From Centroberyx gerrardi (taxonomy: Eukaryota > Chordata > Actinopteri > Beryciformes > Berycidae), in the NCBI RefSeq assembly GCF_048128805.1, contig NC_136005.1:6189852-6253851 (forward strand): a DNA stretch of 64,000 nucleotides, read 5' to 3'. Each line of letters opens with the position of its first letter. Position 1 is the stretch's first letter. Shown here in pieces: positions 1-10,799 of the stretch. The translations under genes were made by a program, and so were the position numbers. The notes beneath the pieces were generated by a model. That model was given only the letters and a program-made list of their open reading frames with translations. It ran no database searches and had not been told where the DNA came from.

Positions 1-70
1 ATCATCTGAGAGGTCTGTTTTTTCCTCTCGCAATTGACTGATTGAATAAATCTGGGACAAAGGCACTTAC

Positions 71-2310
71 ATTCATGAAAACATCTTCAGCGTAGTTGTC
101 TGTGTCTGCATCCCAGAAACACCTGGAAGACATCCTGGTGAAACACAGAGAGAGAGACAGAAGGTCATAGGTCACAGATTGTCACTTTTGAAGGACAAAA
201 TTCACGAATAAAGCTTAACCTCTGAACTGCCGATATATGTCAGGCATAATTCTTTATAAGTGGGGCGTCGATAGCCTAAAGGTTTGTGAAAGAGGATCCC
301 CACTTCAAATCCCTGCACTTGCTGGGAACATCTGGGCATGTACACTACCCATCAAAAGTTTGGGGACACCTAGCTTTTGAAGATTTTTTATAAATTAGCA
401 TGTTTTTTGTCGGTTTGCAATAACTTAACCCCAATCAAGACTAAAAAATCATACATGCAAATATTTGTGACGATAATACTAACACAATTAAACTATACGT
501 TCATCAGAAAAAACTCATACCTTCATACCAAAGAAGACACTTTGATGAACATGAAGCTGAGTGTTGAATAAATATATCCAAAGTATTAGGAAATTGCTTT
601 TTTATGTTAACAAAAGCATTGCATTTTTCTTAATTCAAAAATAACAGAGAAAATGAAATACTACTCTCAAAATTTAGAAAAGGCAAGGTGTCCCCGAACT
701 TTTGACAGGCGGTGTAAGTGAGGAACACCCTCCACTCCCTCAACAGCAGCTGCTGAGGTTCCCTTGAGCAAGGCAGTGAACCCCTGACTAGTCCAGTGGA
801 TCTGCTCAGTGGCAGCGACAGCAGAAGAGTGTGGTTAGTTGAGGTGTGGTTTACAATTCTCAGCCCCCAGCTGTGAACGTGTGGAATAAACGTGATGGCA
901 GTTATTACTGAAACAGAGCATGTATGCTCAGCCACCATTCCCAGGATATATAAAAGCTAGAAAATTATAAATAATAATGACAACCTACTGTATAGTAGAA
1001 TATACTACAATACTTTTAAATATTCCCTGCTCAGGCTCGCTCATGTCACTGACCACAATGCATCAAATACAATGATGAATGATGAAAAGCATTGTGAGCA
1101 CTGTGCATTAAAAAAAGATGATTGTGGTTGCTCTTCATTCTTGGGAGTTGCTGTCTTCCTAGTAAGTGGGGAATCTTAATGCAGATCTGTTTTTTGGCAG
1201 ACACCCCTGTCCCACCACAAAAAGGTGTTATTGTTGTGTCGGCTCACAACTTATTTATATAGACTTGTATCCCACCCCATCCCCATCAAAAGGCATGTTA
1301 AATAGAAAGAAAAACTTTAGACAAAATAGTAGTTTAGCAAATTGAAACAGTCATTCATAGTTCACCAATACCATGTGATTACTCACTTGACTCCTTCTCC
1401 ACGTTGTTCTCCAATGACGACTTGCACCACAAGCTTATACCTGTCAAACCCTGCACCTGTTGATCAAGAGAGGAGAGGTGACAGTGTGATAACTGTGTGT
1501 GTAGAGAAAGAAGAGAGACAGAAAGAGAAAGAGAGAGAGATGGAGAGTCAGCTAAAGTGAAGGTGCATCTCTCACCCTTCACTTTGTCCTTCACGCTGTC
1601 TGCCAGGGAGCGGGTCAGGTCCGGGACTTGCTCTGGGTCGTACTGCAGCCCAGACAGTCGCTCCCTCAGGATTTCACGAATACACTCCTTCACAACGGCT
1701 TGCTTAAACCTGGGAGAAGTAACAGTTAGCAGCAAGGCAGGAAGTTAATTTCTGGGTCCATAGTGGCTGGTTCATCCTCAAATTCACCAGTCACTTTAAG
1801 TATTTTACCAGTCATACCTGTCCAAATGACCAGTAAAGCAGACAAACTTATCAGCCACAGACAGATGCACCACCATTAGGCTGGTAACTAAAATTTGGTT
1901 AGCACCACCTTGGTTAGCAACCTAAAATTTACGACTGCAAATTAACACACGTTGCTGACAAACTTCTATTAACTAACTCATATGACACCAATAAAATGAC
2001 GTTTAAAACAACAAAACTGTATTCAGACTGACACGGTGTCAAACGAATGTCTTCATGGTTATGTACAGCTATTTATATACCATATAACCGCTAGGCTCGG
2101 ACAAACTAACGTTGGACAAACTGTCTGCACTGTCTGCACTGTAGTGGCTGGTAAGCTAACGCTAACGTTAGCTACGTTAATGACTATCTATCATCAGAGT
2201 TGGTGTTAGCTTAACTCCTAACGCAAACTTCTCTTGCTAGCACTAACACTTGGACAAACTCACTTCTGCTGGTGATTAGGTCGTATCAGATATGTATCTG
2301 ATCCCTCCAT
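71..2310 (-). CDS. dynlt2b: dynlt2b (tctex1d2), Tctex1-type dynein light chain, partial: coding exons 1-4, 3' end off the window
   Basis: Dynein-2 light chain used in retrograde intraflagellar transport in cilia (family knowledge). Four coding exons are visible on the minus strand: 2264-2310, 1576-1709, 1387-1450 and 71-134 (47, 134, 64 and 64 nt), all with AG/GT borders and consistent phases. Exon 1 starts at ATG 2310 and reads MEGSDTYLIRPNHQQ. Exon 2 gives FKQAVVKECIREILRERL and then LSGLQYDPEQVPDLTRSL. Exon 3 gives GFDRYKLVVQVVIGEQRGEG. Exon 4 gives SSRCFWDADTDNYAEDVFMN. This is the Tctex1 domain order of human DYNLT2B, which lacks only its last dozen or so residues here (expected in an exon left of position 1). 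The N-terminus is shorter than in human DYNLT2B. No frameshift is seen. Intron 3 (135-1386) holds a SINE and a Tc1/mariner MITE. Confidence 0.93.
256..930 (+). mobile_element. tRNA-type SINE interrupted by a Tc1/mariner MITE
   Basis: 256-340 and 717-930 together read like a tRNA-derived fish SINE, including the widespread segment around TTGAGCAAGGCAGTGAACCC at about 764-783. It is split by the MITE at 341-716. It lies in dynlt2b intron 3. SINE assignment is from memory of the motif; the limits are approximate. Confidence 0.5.
341..716. mobile_element. Tc1/mariner-type MITE
   Basis: Terminal inverted repeats are TACACTACCCATCAAAAGTT and AACTTTTGACAGGCGGTGTA, with TA at both ends. The interior is AT-rich and has no transposase. 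The same TIR family recurs at 40570-40886. Confidence 0.75.
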
Positions 2311-2411
2311 AGCTTGCCACAAAATTAAAAAAGCAATCCAGAGGAGATCAATTAAAAAACTGGACGGCTAACAAGTTAGCTAGCTCATCTTTGGCTTGCA
2401 GGGTTGTATCT

Positions 2412-2425
2412 GTTACCATAGCGAC
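2412..2425. promoter_or_regulatory. RFX X-box-like motif in the dynlt2b promoter
   Basis: GTTACC-AT-AGCGAC lies about 100 bp upstream of the dynlt2b ATG. It fits the X-box consensus (GTNRCC, 0-3 N, RGYAAC) with one mismatch, and a CRE-like GACGTC follows immediately. RFX sites are typical of ciliary gene promoters. Functional use here is inference. Confidence 0.5.
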
Positions 2426-2525
2426 GTCGTTCTCTCGCTTCCTGTTTCAAAATAAGAGTACCTTGTTTCTACATGGGGGAATTGGTTCTTCTTCTTTTTT
2501 AATTTTTGGCAGCCTGGACGCGGCG

Positions 2526-5375
2526 ATGGCGCACTGCTGTCCTCTACAGGTTTTCATGTCTTATTCTGGTCTGCACCTGCGGGTAGAAGCCAGTTATGGA
2601 GAAATACATTATTCTGCAATCGCTCATTCCAATAAAAATGTGTATAATGAGTATACAGTTAGACCAAATAGGAGACTCCTTTCAGAGTTTGAGGCAGAGT
2701 TTCTATTTCCAACACTCTCATTTCTCATCTGAATGTTTCCCAAACATATAGCCAATTCCTCAAGCCATAGTGACCTAGCCTCAACTTTCTTGTCATCTTG
2801 ACCAAACCGTATCTCCTCCTAGAGTTATTCCTGTCCTTGTCACAGATGACTGAATGGAATGAAAATGCCTCCTGCCTCTCCTCTCTTTCTGCGTGTTTTC
2901 TTCCACAAACACATCAGCAGCTCTTTGACAAGGTTTTGGCATTCTAGTGTTTCAAATGTCACCATTACTTCTAACACTTCACTGCACACCATGCATCCAA
3001 CTTTCTGAACTTTTCCTGCTTCCAAGGCCACTACAGCTGCAGCCAAATGATTAGACACCACCGTCTCACTTGGCTTCACTTCCTCCAGCTACCAAAGCGC
3101 CCACAAAAGTGCCATGATTTCAGAGGCAAAGGCCAGTAAAATTCACAATGAAACTGCATTTTGAGAGCATCTTTATTCCTTAATATAATGTATTTCCTGT
3201 TGGGGCTGGAGATAATGTGGGGAGGGATCATTCAAAAGTGTAAACCAATGGGACATTAAGATCATCAGTTAGGGATAAAAACAGTTTTATTTGATGGGAG
3301 GGGTGGAGGGGCGGGACTGTTCAAAAATCTGTGATGATTTTATTGGTAGGATTTTTATGTCGCCTTCTGGTACACGATGAAGTCACCACTAAAGGTTTTC
3401 CAGCAAGTAAAAGTAATGAGATTTCGATATTAAAATACAAGAAAATAACTTTTTTGTCATTTTTTTTAGCATAAATTGTCAAATAGGTTTATGTTACGGA
3501 AAAAAAGTAAAGTGTCTCCCACTTGTGGTATGATGATGTTGATGATTGCTTTAAATAGACGGAAGCCTTAATTGTCCAAGAAAGAAAAAAAGAAAAGAAA
3601 TAGAGCTATCTTCAAACTGGTGCATTTGAATGAGTTTTTCCCCAAGCTGCTCCATCCAGAAAACACTTCAGTGCAGGGCAGTAACCTAAAAATACCAGAC
3701 AGGACAAACAATGCAAGGTAGTTGGACTTTCTTACAGTCGAACAGTTCTGTTTAACATGTACATGAAGATGTATTAGAATAATCAAAGTTACTCATTTTC
3801 AATTCCAAATCAATTGCGTTGGAGTCAAAAAGCCAGAGGCATAAACACGGTGTGCTCAGGTTAATTGTTCACCAGTCAGTATTGTTAAGGCTGCAGGGCA
3901 AGAAGAAAGGAGGGGAACGTATTTGCATGATGACCCGGGTTAATATGGAGGCTAATGATCGAACAGGGTGTGATTCATTATGTTCAGTATTGATCATCAA
4001 TATCCAGCAGCCCTTAATAAACCCAGGTACGACTCACAAATGAATCGAATAACTCTGTGCTGTAACGTTAAACCTGCAAATGAGGTTAAATGAGCCAGAA
4101 GCGCCTTGATGTGTTTTTCTATTGATTCACTATAAAGGGCTGCTGAGAACACGAGTCTACACACACAATCTTCTCGGATGTGATTAAAAGTTTCAGAGCT
4201 TATTGTTTAATCTCAAGCGCCATTTAACTCCTGTAGTTCCTCCACCGGTGGCTGAATACGAGTCAGGTTAATGGAGGCTCTCTGTTTTCATCTGTCGAGC
4301 AGAGAGATCGGCTTGTTTCGAGAGATCGTCCCTTCAGAAAGACTCTTGGCTCAAGCAAACCTGCACTGGGAACAAGTTATAGAATCCTTTGTATTCTCTT
4401 TTTTTCAGAAAATAAGGGTTTCAGACTGAATACAAGTATAAAAGACTTGTTATAATGGACATGTAGGCTATATGTTTAGCGTGTACAGTAGTCGAAGTGG
4501 TACTGCATGCCGAGAGACTGAAAGTATAACTATCTTTAACATTAAATAGGCTTCAAAGTACAGAAATGAAGAGGTGTTTTGATCACTTAAAATGTAAATG
4601 GTTTGTCTTCTGCTGTAGGTTTATTTACTCAAAGTATAAGATTGCTTGGGCTTCAATGAAACTGCCGATAAGGTTTCACATGTACTGGAAGACAGATGAA
4701 ATGACGGTGATGAAGAAGGTATGATTAGGAAGTCAAAGAGGTGATTGATGCCTAAAAAGGAAAAGGATGTTGATTCGATAAGCAGATAGATAGATAGGTA
4801 GATAGATGGCATAGTTATGATATGTACTGTTTAAAGGTTGTGGCAGCCTTGCTCCAGCAGGTGGCAGTGTTACACGGATACAACTGGAAGCGCTTTAAGT
4901 TTCGTTTCTCTTGCATCCTTTCACTAGTCAAGTGCTTTTTATTTTTTCCACATTTTTATGAAGGAAATTAAATCAGCATTCCTCCTCGGTTAATCCACAC
5001 TAATCAGCTTTCTTGTGTTTAAAGCCATTATTAGGAGCATAATACTGGCTCTTTCAAAGATGAATGTGATGCTCACACAATGGTGGTAAATAAAAAACAA
5101 ATAAATAAAAAAATTGGGTAAATTATGGCTTTCAGTTGGTTATCATCATAAGGCACCGCAACCACCAATATAAACAAAAATCTATTATTTTCAGTTAAGT
5201 GTTAAAAAAAACTTGTTTCCCCCCTTAAAAGATGCTTTCTTCCCATAACTAAAAAGGTAAATAAAGTTTAGGTGGGTTTACCCTCCACTACATCTCTGCA
5301 TATAATCACATGGCAATATTAAGCATAAACAATAATGTTGTTAAACAATAATGTTGTTTATGCTTAACATCTGAC
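2526..5375. other. Intergenic region between dynlt2b and the RTP-like genes; no gene recognised
   Basis: Open frames here (for example on the minus strand at 2840-3079) match nothing recognisable and have no convincing splice context. The stretch contains one dispersed repeat (3120-3380) and a short GATA tract near 4785-4810, just before the left border of the RTP duplication. Confidence 0.6.
3120..3380 (+). repeat. Dispersed repeat, inverted copy at 49430-49640
   Basis: Blocks such as CAAAAATCTGTGATG and TTCAAAAGTGTAAACCAATG reappear in reverse complement at 49430-49640, in the same relative order. Class unknown. Confidence 0.6.
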
Positions 5376-5383
5376 ACTCTGAT

Positions 5384-5395
5384 GAAACTGAAACT
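5384..5395 (+). promoter_or_regulatory. Interferon-stimulated response element (rtp-like a)
   Basis: GAAACTGAAACT is an exact match to the ISRE core GAAANNGAAACT, about 190 bp upstream of the ATG. ISREs bind ISGF3 and IRFs. Confidence 0.75.
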
Positions 5396-5422
5396 TAAGG
5401 AAACCAGGAAGTCTCACCTTTA

Positions 5423-5434
5423 AGTTTCATTTTC
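5423..5434 (-). promoter_or_regulatory. Second ISRE, opposite orientation (rtp-like a)
   Basis: The minus strand reads GAAAATGAAACT, another exact GAAANNGAAACT core, 27 bp from the first element and about 150 bp upstream of the ATG. Confidence 0.75.
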
Positions 5435-5575
5435 TCCAAAACGTTCTGTTTACAGAGAACAGGATGATGTCAAATACCCCCAGCTGGAGGCTGATGTGTC
5501 ATTCTCACTAGCTGCTGGTGCACTGTAATCATCAGCTGGCAGAGTTTTGTTCTTTGTTTTGCTCAGTCAGCAGCA

Positions 5576-8230
5576 ATGGCAACACACGACTGGATGCGCA
5601 TTTTTGAGGCAAAAGTAGGGAAACTCAATCGCAGAGACAACTGGCGTCTGCAGTTTGATGACTCTCTTTCACCTGATAAACCAAACATGGGCTGGAAGAT
5701 GTACAAGAGGAGTGCATGTGCAAGGTTAGTGTCAATCAGTGCAAATGGTTTTTATTATTTATTTACTAGTTTATTTAACAGGGACAAATGCATTAAAGAT
5801 TGTTTCATATATAAAATACAAAATAGATGCCATGCATACAGGTTTTTAGCCACGGATAATTTGCAACCCCTGGCCCCGGCCAGGCTTTTGGAGTTAAAAC
5901 AGAAAGCTTAAACATTAAGCTTAAAAATAGCACAGAAACATTAAAATACAATACAGATAAGGACAGGGCCTAAGATGTTAGTAGTACATAAAATACAATA
6001 CATTTAACAATAACTACAGTATTAAAATTGTGTTTGTACAATATATGTAATTTATAGTGCAGCATTAGGTTTATTTGGAAGTTTCATATGTGTGTGTGTG
6101 TGTGTGTGTGTGTTCTTGTACTTCTATGCTTCAGAGAACCAGTTTGAAATTTTTGTGAGGTCATTTTGCAGATTGGAGTTTTAGTTACACAAACATTTCT
6201 GAGAGGCAGAGCTGCTCTGGAGGCAGAAATAATCTCATTGGTGGAATAAAACCTCAATGGGCGGAGCCAAAGAATCACAGTTCTTCCAGCCTGATGTGAA
6301 ATTTGGGTGAAAGAAGTATAGTCTTAAAATGCAAATACACGCTCTGGGTTCAATTCCCATCTTGTGCAAAGAAGATTATTAAGATTATTATTGTAATGCA
6401 AGGAATTATTATTATTTTTCTTAGGCCGAATGAATCGCATTTTTGAGGGGCTAAAGGTGCTCGAAAACTCACCAAACTTTGCACACGTGTCAGAAGTGGT
6501 GAAAAATTATATATTTTATGGGTCTTGCCCATGGGTGTGGCAAAATGGCTCAATAGCGCCCCCTCAAATTTGGTCAGCGTCTATAACAGACCTTGATGAT
6601 GAAAAGTTGGTAAAAGCTTGAGTTTTCGTAGAACGGCGTGGGCGTGGCAGCGAATTTCCATGTTTCGCCACGAAACAGGAAGTGGTTTGTACATGGTCAA
6701 ATCTGTCCCAAACTTAACACGTTTGCTAAGTTCCCCGGCCTGAACACATCTATGTGCCAATATTCAGTTACAGTCATGGGCGAGGCGTCGAATTTCCATG
6801 TTTCGCCACGAAACAGGAAGTGGTTTGTAACTTGGCTGTACGTGGTCAAATCTGCCCCAAACTTCACATGTTTGACGCCAGTCCCGGCCTGAACACATCT
6901 ATAGGCCAATATTGAATCATAGTCATAGCGCCACCTACTGGCAACACAGGAAGTGGTTTGTAACTCGGCTGTACGTGGTCAAATCTGCCCCAAACTTCAC
7001 ACGTTTGATGAGTGTCCCGGCCTGAAGACATCTACAAGCCAATTTTGAATCATAGTCATAGCGCCACCTACTGGCAAAAGGAAATGACATGTTTTATAAT
7101 GAAAATTCAGAGCCGCCTCGACCGGTCGGTGTCCAGTAACGACGCCACGGCTGCGGCACACCTCGACGTGCGCAAAGTGTGAGGGCCCGATCATCGCTGC
7201 TTGCAGCTTTAATATTGTGATTGAAGTTTTAATTTTTAGCGAAAGTTTTTCTTATTTAACTATGACCAAAGCCTTTCCCAAACCGTTAGCCAACCTGTAG
7301 GTGAAAATGGCGTGTCCAATTTGTGTTATTGTGACTGAATCCAATTCGAGGTGGAGGAACGTGATCGTAATTCCTGTCCATAGCACGTAATCTGGGTTTC
7401 AGACTTTGTGCTCATTTCACAAAATTTTATGAGATCATGTTAGTTTTGGCAAACAAGAAACTGTCACTAGCAAGCTAAGTCATGTCTTGATTTTTTCCAT
7501 CACCAAAGGAGCTCAGATGAGCGACTTTCACCAACATGTGATGTTTCCCGCTACATATTTGGAACATTCCAAACTAGGATGTTGTGCCTTGTTTGTTTCA
7601 GATGGATGCTGGGTAGTGTAGTGTGGTAAGCGTAAATACATGTAATCATAAGTTCTATTGATTTCCACCAAAATCAGGCTGAGCGATAATAAATATCATT
7701 TTGGTCTGTAACATATTCAGAATGGGAACCGTACGGTTTGTATTTTGCTTAATATGTCAAGTCATCTGCAATGTATTGGAATAGACAGGAGTGAACCAGA
7801 GCCAACAGGACTGACGCTGACTCTCTATTGCTTACATAGCACATTACATAATTCTGTGTGCTGTAATTCATGAATCCATATATCCCCTCTCCTTTGAAGG
7901 TTCTCCTGTTCCAAGTGTAATAGGAGCTGGCCCTCCAACCGGGTAATGGTGATCTTCCACATGCGCCTGTCGCAGAGCCAGGGAACAGTGAAGGTGAGGC
8001 GCTTCCGTCAGAACTGCAAGCAGTGCAGTGAAGCGCCGATGGAGGAGGCCACATTCGGCGCCGACAACATCAGCATCCTCCTGGAGAAGCTGGTGGAAAA
8101 GATAAGAGAAAAGTGCTACCATCAAAACCTGGGCAAAAAGAACCGGTCTTTCAGAAACGTGGACGTCGAAGGACCCCATGAGGCTGCCCATTGCGAGGCC
8201 TGCATTCAGGGCACCTGTTCAATGAATTAG
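5576..8230 (+). CDS. Receptor-transporting-protein-like zf-3CxxC protein, copy a (159 aa)
   Basis: Two coding exons, 5576-5724 (149 nt) and 7900-8230 (331 nt), joined in frame. The N-terminal exon reads MATHDWMRIFEAKVGKLNRR and ends in SACAR. Exon 2 opens with FSCSKCNRSWPSNRVMVIFH and carries CxxC pairs CSKC, CKQC and CEAC, the last in HCEACIQGTC. This is the zf-3CxxC domain of RTP proteins, which escort chemosensory and other GPCRs to the membrane; RTP4 relatives are interferon-induced antiviral effectors. The protein stops four residues after the last zinc-ligand cysteine, so the C-terminal membrane anchor of mammalian RTPs is absent. The closest fish annotation would be rtp3-like; the orthology is not settled. 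Exon 1 is about two thirds identical to copy b by eye, exon 2 much closer. Confidence 0.88.
5757..5990. repeat. Fragment of a dispersed fish repeat (LINE/SINE 3' type)
   Basis: TTTATTTAACAGGGACAAATG and the following CCCTGGCCCCGGCCAGG-type segment resemble a common fish retroelement tail. Similar TTTATTTAACCAGGGACCAT text occurs at 29216-29238. Class assignment is tentative. Confidence 0.4.
6400..7215 (+). repeat. Complex repeat with internal tandem copies in rtp-like a intron 1
   Basis: The phrase GGAAGTGGTTTGTA recurs at about 6679, 6819 and 6951, each followed by text like GTACGTGGTCAAATCTGCCC, and ATAGCGCCACCTACTGGCAA occurs twice. The 3' end, GGGCCCGATCATCGCTGCTT followed by GCAGCTTTAAT, is a widespread fish repeat terminus. 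No coding capacity. Confidence 0.6.
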
Positions 8231-9655
8231 ACCATCAGGCGTTTCTGATTCTGCAATTCTCTATTGTTGCTTTCATTAGAGCGTGTAAGTCAACTTAGAA
8301 ATTTAGGAAAAAAGCATTTGTTTCAGATTGACTGCCTTGTATTTTTGAAAACTTTATCATGAGATGGGTCATAAGGTCATAAAACATGCTTAAGGATCAC
8401 ATAGTTCATGTAGAGTAAATCAAGAAACTGAAGTTACAAGGTGTTAACTGTAGTAGCGGTGATGTGAAGTGCTATCATTTAAAGATTTACATTCCCTGAG
8501 CATCTGTTGTGCCCATTGATGCTTCTGTATTGTTGATGCTACTGTCTGTTACCTGTGAAGCCACTTATGCTCATGTTGGCCTGGGATCAAACCCACCAAG
8601 ACCTTCTCTCCTGTGGGTCTCCTTCATTGTATCGCTTTCTATATCAAGTTATTATCTATGTGTACATAAGCTTTAATATAAGTTTCTGTGGGAACTTACC
8701 GTCGGCAGTCTCTTTTTTCATATTAATATAGGACTATTAAAAGCATTAAACAAGTTGCAAACATAAAAACATGGAAATGTAATGAAGTAAGCTTATACAT
8801 TAACTACATTTCTTTATATGTGATGTATATACTGTGAGTATTTTCTGCATTCAAATAAATAATTGAATTGTTACTTGTGTGAATACGATTAATATGAAAC
8901 TGTCATGGAGGTCACACCTAGTGAATTGTGTCACTTCCTGCCTTCTAACATGAAGTTTGTGTTTTGATAGTGTGGTGAGATAGCATACGCTAAAATTATT
9001 GAATAGTTGCATGAGATGCAAATTTACTCAGACAAGAACCACCTTGCAGGTTAAACAAGCCTTAGTATTGTATCATATTGACTACTGCCCATCAATCTGG
9101 TGAAGAGCTGTACAAGCTTCAGTTAGTGCAGAATAAAACTGCTGTAAGTGTATGAGTATGTATGTATGCATGTGTGTACGCATATGTTTATATATGTTTT
9201 TATATGAACCCCAGGAAGAGCAGCTGTTGCCTTGGTAACAACTCATGGGGATCCAATTTGCATTCATTGTACAGGTAAATCATTGTAAGGATTTCTGAAG
9301 TTATGAATACCAGCTGGACAACTTTTACAAGTTCAGCTATTTTGGTCCGAAATGTTTAAAGTAATGATCTGTGATTGTCATTTTCATATAAATAAATGTC
9401 TGTTTTTGCAACCTATATCCAGTTCATGAAATCTCTTACATTTACTGTTCTACACACCCGGTGTCTGCTAGGTCTTTCCCGGGAAAATCCTCCGCTGCAC
9501 AGGAAGTGATGCACTTTAGACTCCTGGCAGCAGCAACAGCAGTTTGTTTGGAATAAATAGAAGAAGAACTGGGTAGTTATCATGAGCAGCGATAGCCATC
9601 ATGGCTGAACAGACAAAGAAAAGAGCGCCACCTACAGAGACTCAAACTTCATCAA
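8231..9655 (+). other. rtp-like a 3' flank and repeats; no further gene
   Basis: A probable 3' UTR is followed by a dispersed repeat piece at 9507-9650 (AGAAGAAGAACTGGGTAGTT), which recurs at about 27545-27640. No conserved reading frame was seen. Confidence 0.5.
8854..8859 (+). terminator. Candidate polyadenylation signal of rtp-like a
   Basis: AATAAA about 620 bp after the stop codon, inside sequence shared with copy b. Confidence 0.4.
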
Positions 9656-9685
9656 CAGATAGATAGATAGATAGATGGATAGATG

Positions 9686-9740
<55 letters not shown>

Positions 9741-9741
9741 G
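9656..9741. repeat. GATA microsatellite at the duplication junction
   Basis: About 21 units of GATA with two GATG variants, exactly at the boundary between the two RTP duplication units. A shorter degenerate version marks the start of copy 1. Confidence 0.9.
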
Positions 9742-10300
9742 GTGGGCATAGTTATGACAATATGTACTGTTTAAAGGTTGTGGCAGCCTTGCTCCAGCAG
9801 GTGGCAGTGTTACACGAATACAACTGGAAACGTTTTAAGTTTCGTTTCTCTTGCATTTCTTCACTATTCCTTCACTTTTTTACACATTTTAATGAAGGAA
9901 ATTAAAACAACAATCTTCCTCCTCAGTTCATCCTTACTAATCAGCTTTCTTGTGTTTAAAGCCATTATTAGGAGCATAATACTGGCTCCTTCAAAGAAGA
10001 ATGTGATGCTCACAAACAGGAATAATATTAATTACATATAAGCAGTGATGTGGTGCCAAATTAAAAAAGATGGATAAAGTATAGCTTTCAGTTGGTGATC
10101 ACCATAAGGCACCGCAACCCCCAATATAAACAAAAATAAATTATTTTCAGTTAAGTGTTAATTAATATTTTCCCCGTAAAAGACTTTATTCCTATAATTA
10201 AAAAGGTGAGTAAAGTTTAGGTGGGTTTACCCTCCATATACCTTTGCACCATATGCACATTTGGCAATTAGACAATCCAATGAAGCAATGACACTCTGAT

Positions 10301-10312
10301 GAAACTGAAACT
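10301..10312 (+). promoter_or_regulatory. ISRE (rtp-like b)
   Basis: GAAACTGAAACT, identical to the element in front of copy a, about 185 bp upstream of the ATG. Confidence 0.75.
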
Positions 10313-10339
10313 TAAGGAAACCAGGAGGGCTCACCTTTA

Positions 10340-10351
10340 AGTTTCATTTTC
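10340..10351 (-). promoter_or_regulatory. Second ISRE, opposite orientation (rtp-like b)
   Basis: Minus strand GAAAATGAAACT, retained from the ancestral promoter, about 135 bp upstream of the ATG. Confidence 0.75.
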
Positions 10352-10485
10352 CCCATACTTTCTGTTTCCAGTGCCAGGATGATGACAAATACCTCCAGCT
10401 TGAGACTGATGTGTCATTCGAACAAGCTGCTGATGCACCGTACTCATCAGCTGGCAGAGTTTTGTCTCTTTTCCAGGCAGCAGCA

Positions 10486-10746
10486 ATGGCAACATCGGAG
10501 TGGATGAGTATCTTCCAGACCAAAATAGGAGAACTGGATCGAACAGACTCCTGGCGTCTGGAGTTTGATGACTCTCTTGTGCCTGATAGTCCAAACCCGG
10601 GCTGGGAGCAGTACATCAGGAGTGCATGTGCAAGGTTAGTGAGCTGTCGATCACTGCAGTTGGAGTAATGTGTATACTGTATGGTATATGGTCAGTATAT
10701 GGTTTATAGTATGTGCATTATGTTTATTTGGAAGTGTGTCCCATGG

Positions 10747-10799
<53 letters not shown>

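Larger units (their letters stand above)
4780..9655 (+). repeat. Tandem duplication unit, copy 1 (rtp-like a)
   Basis: Copy 1 begins in a GATA tract, followed by the block GTTGTGGCAGCCTTGCTCC (4837) and ends near the block ACACCCGGTGTCTG (about 9455). Both blocks and the promoter, exons and 3' flank recur in copy 2 (about 9656-13260). The unit is longer here because intron 1 carries extra repeats. Confidence 0.8.

Noticed and set aside
2840-3079. Minus-strand 79-codon frame near a dispersed repeat
   Set aside because: No family recognised, no plausible exon borders; likely chance.
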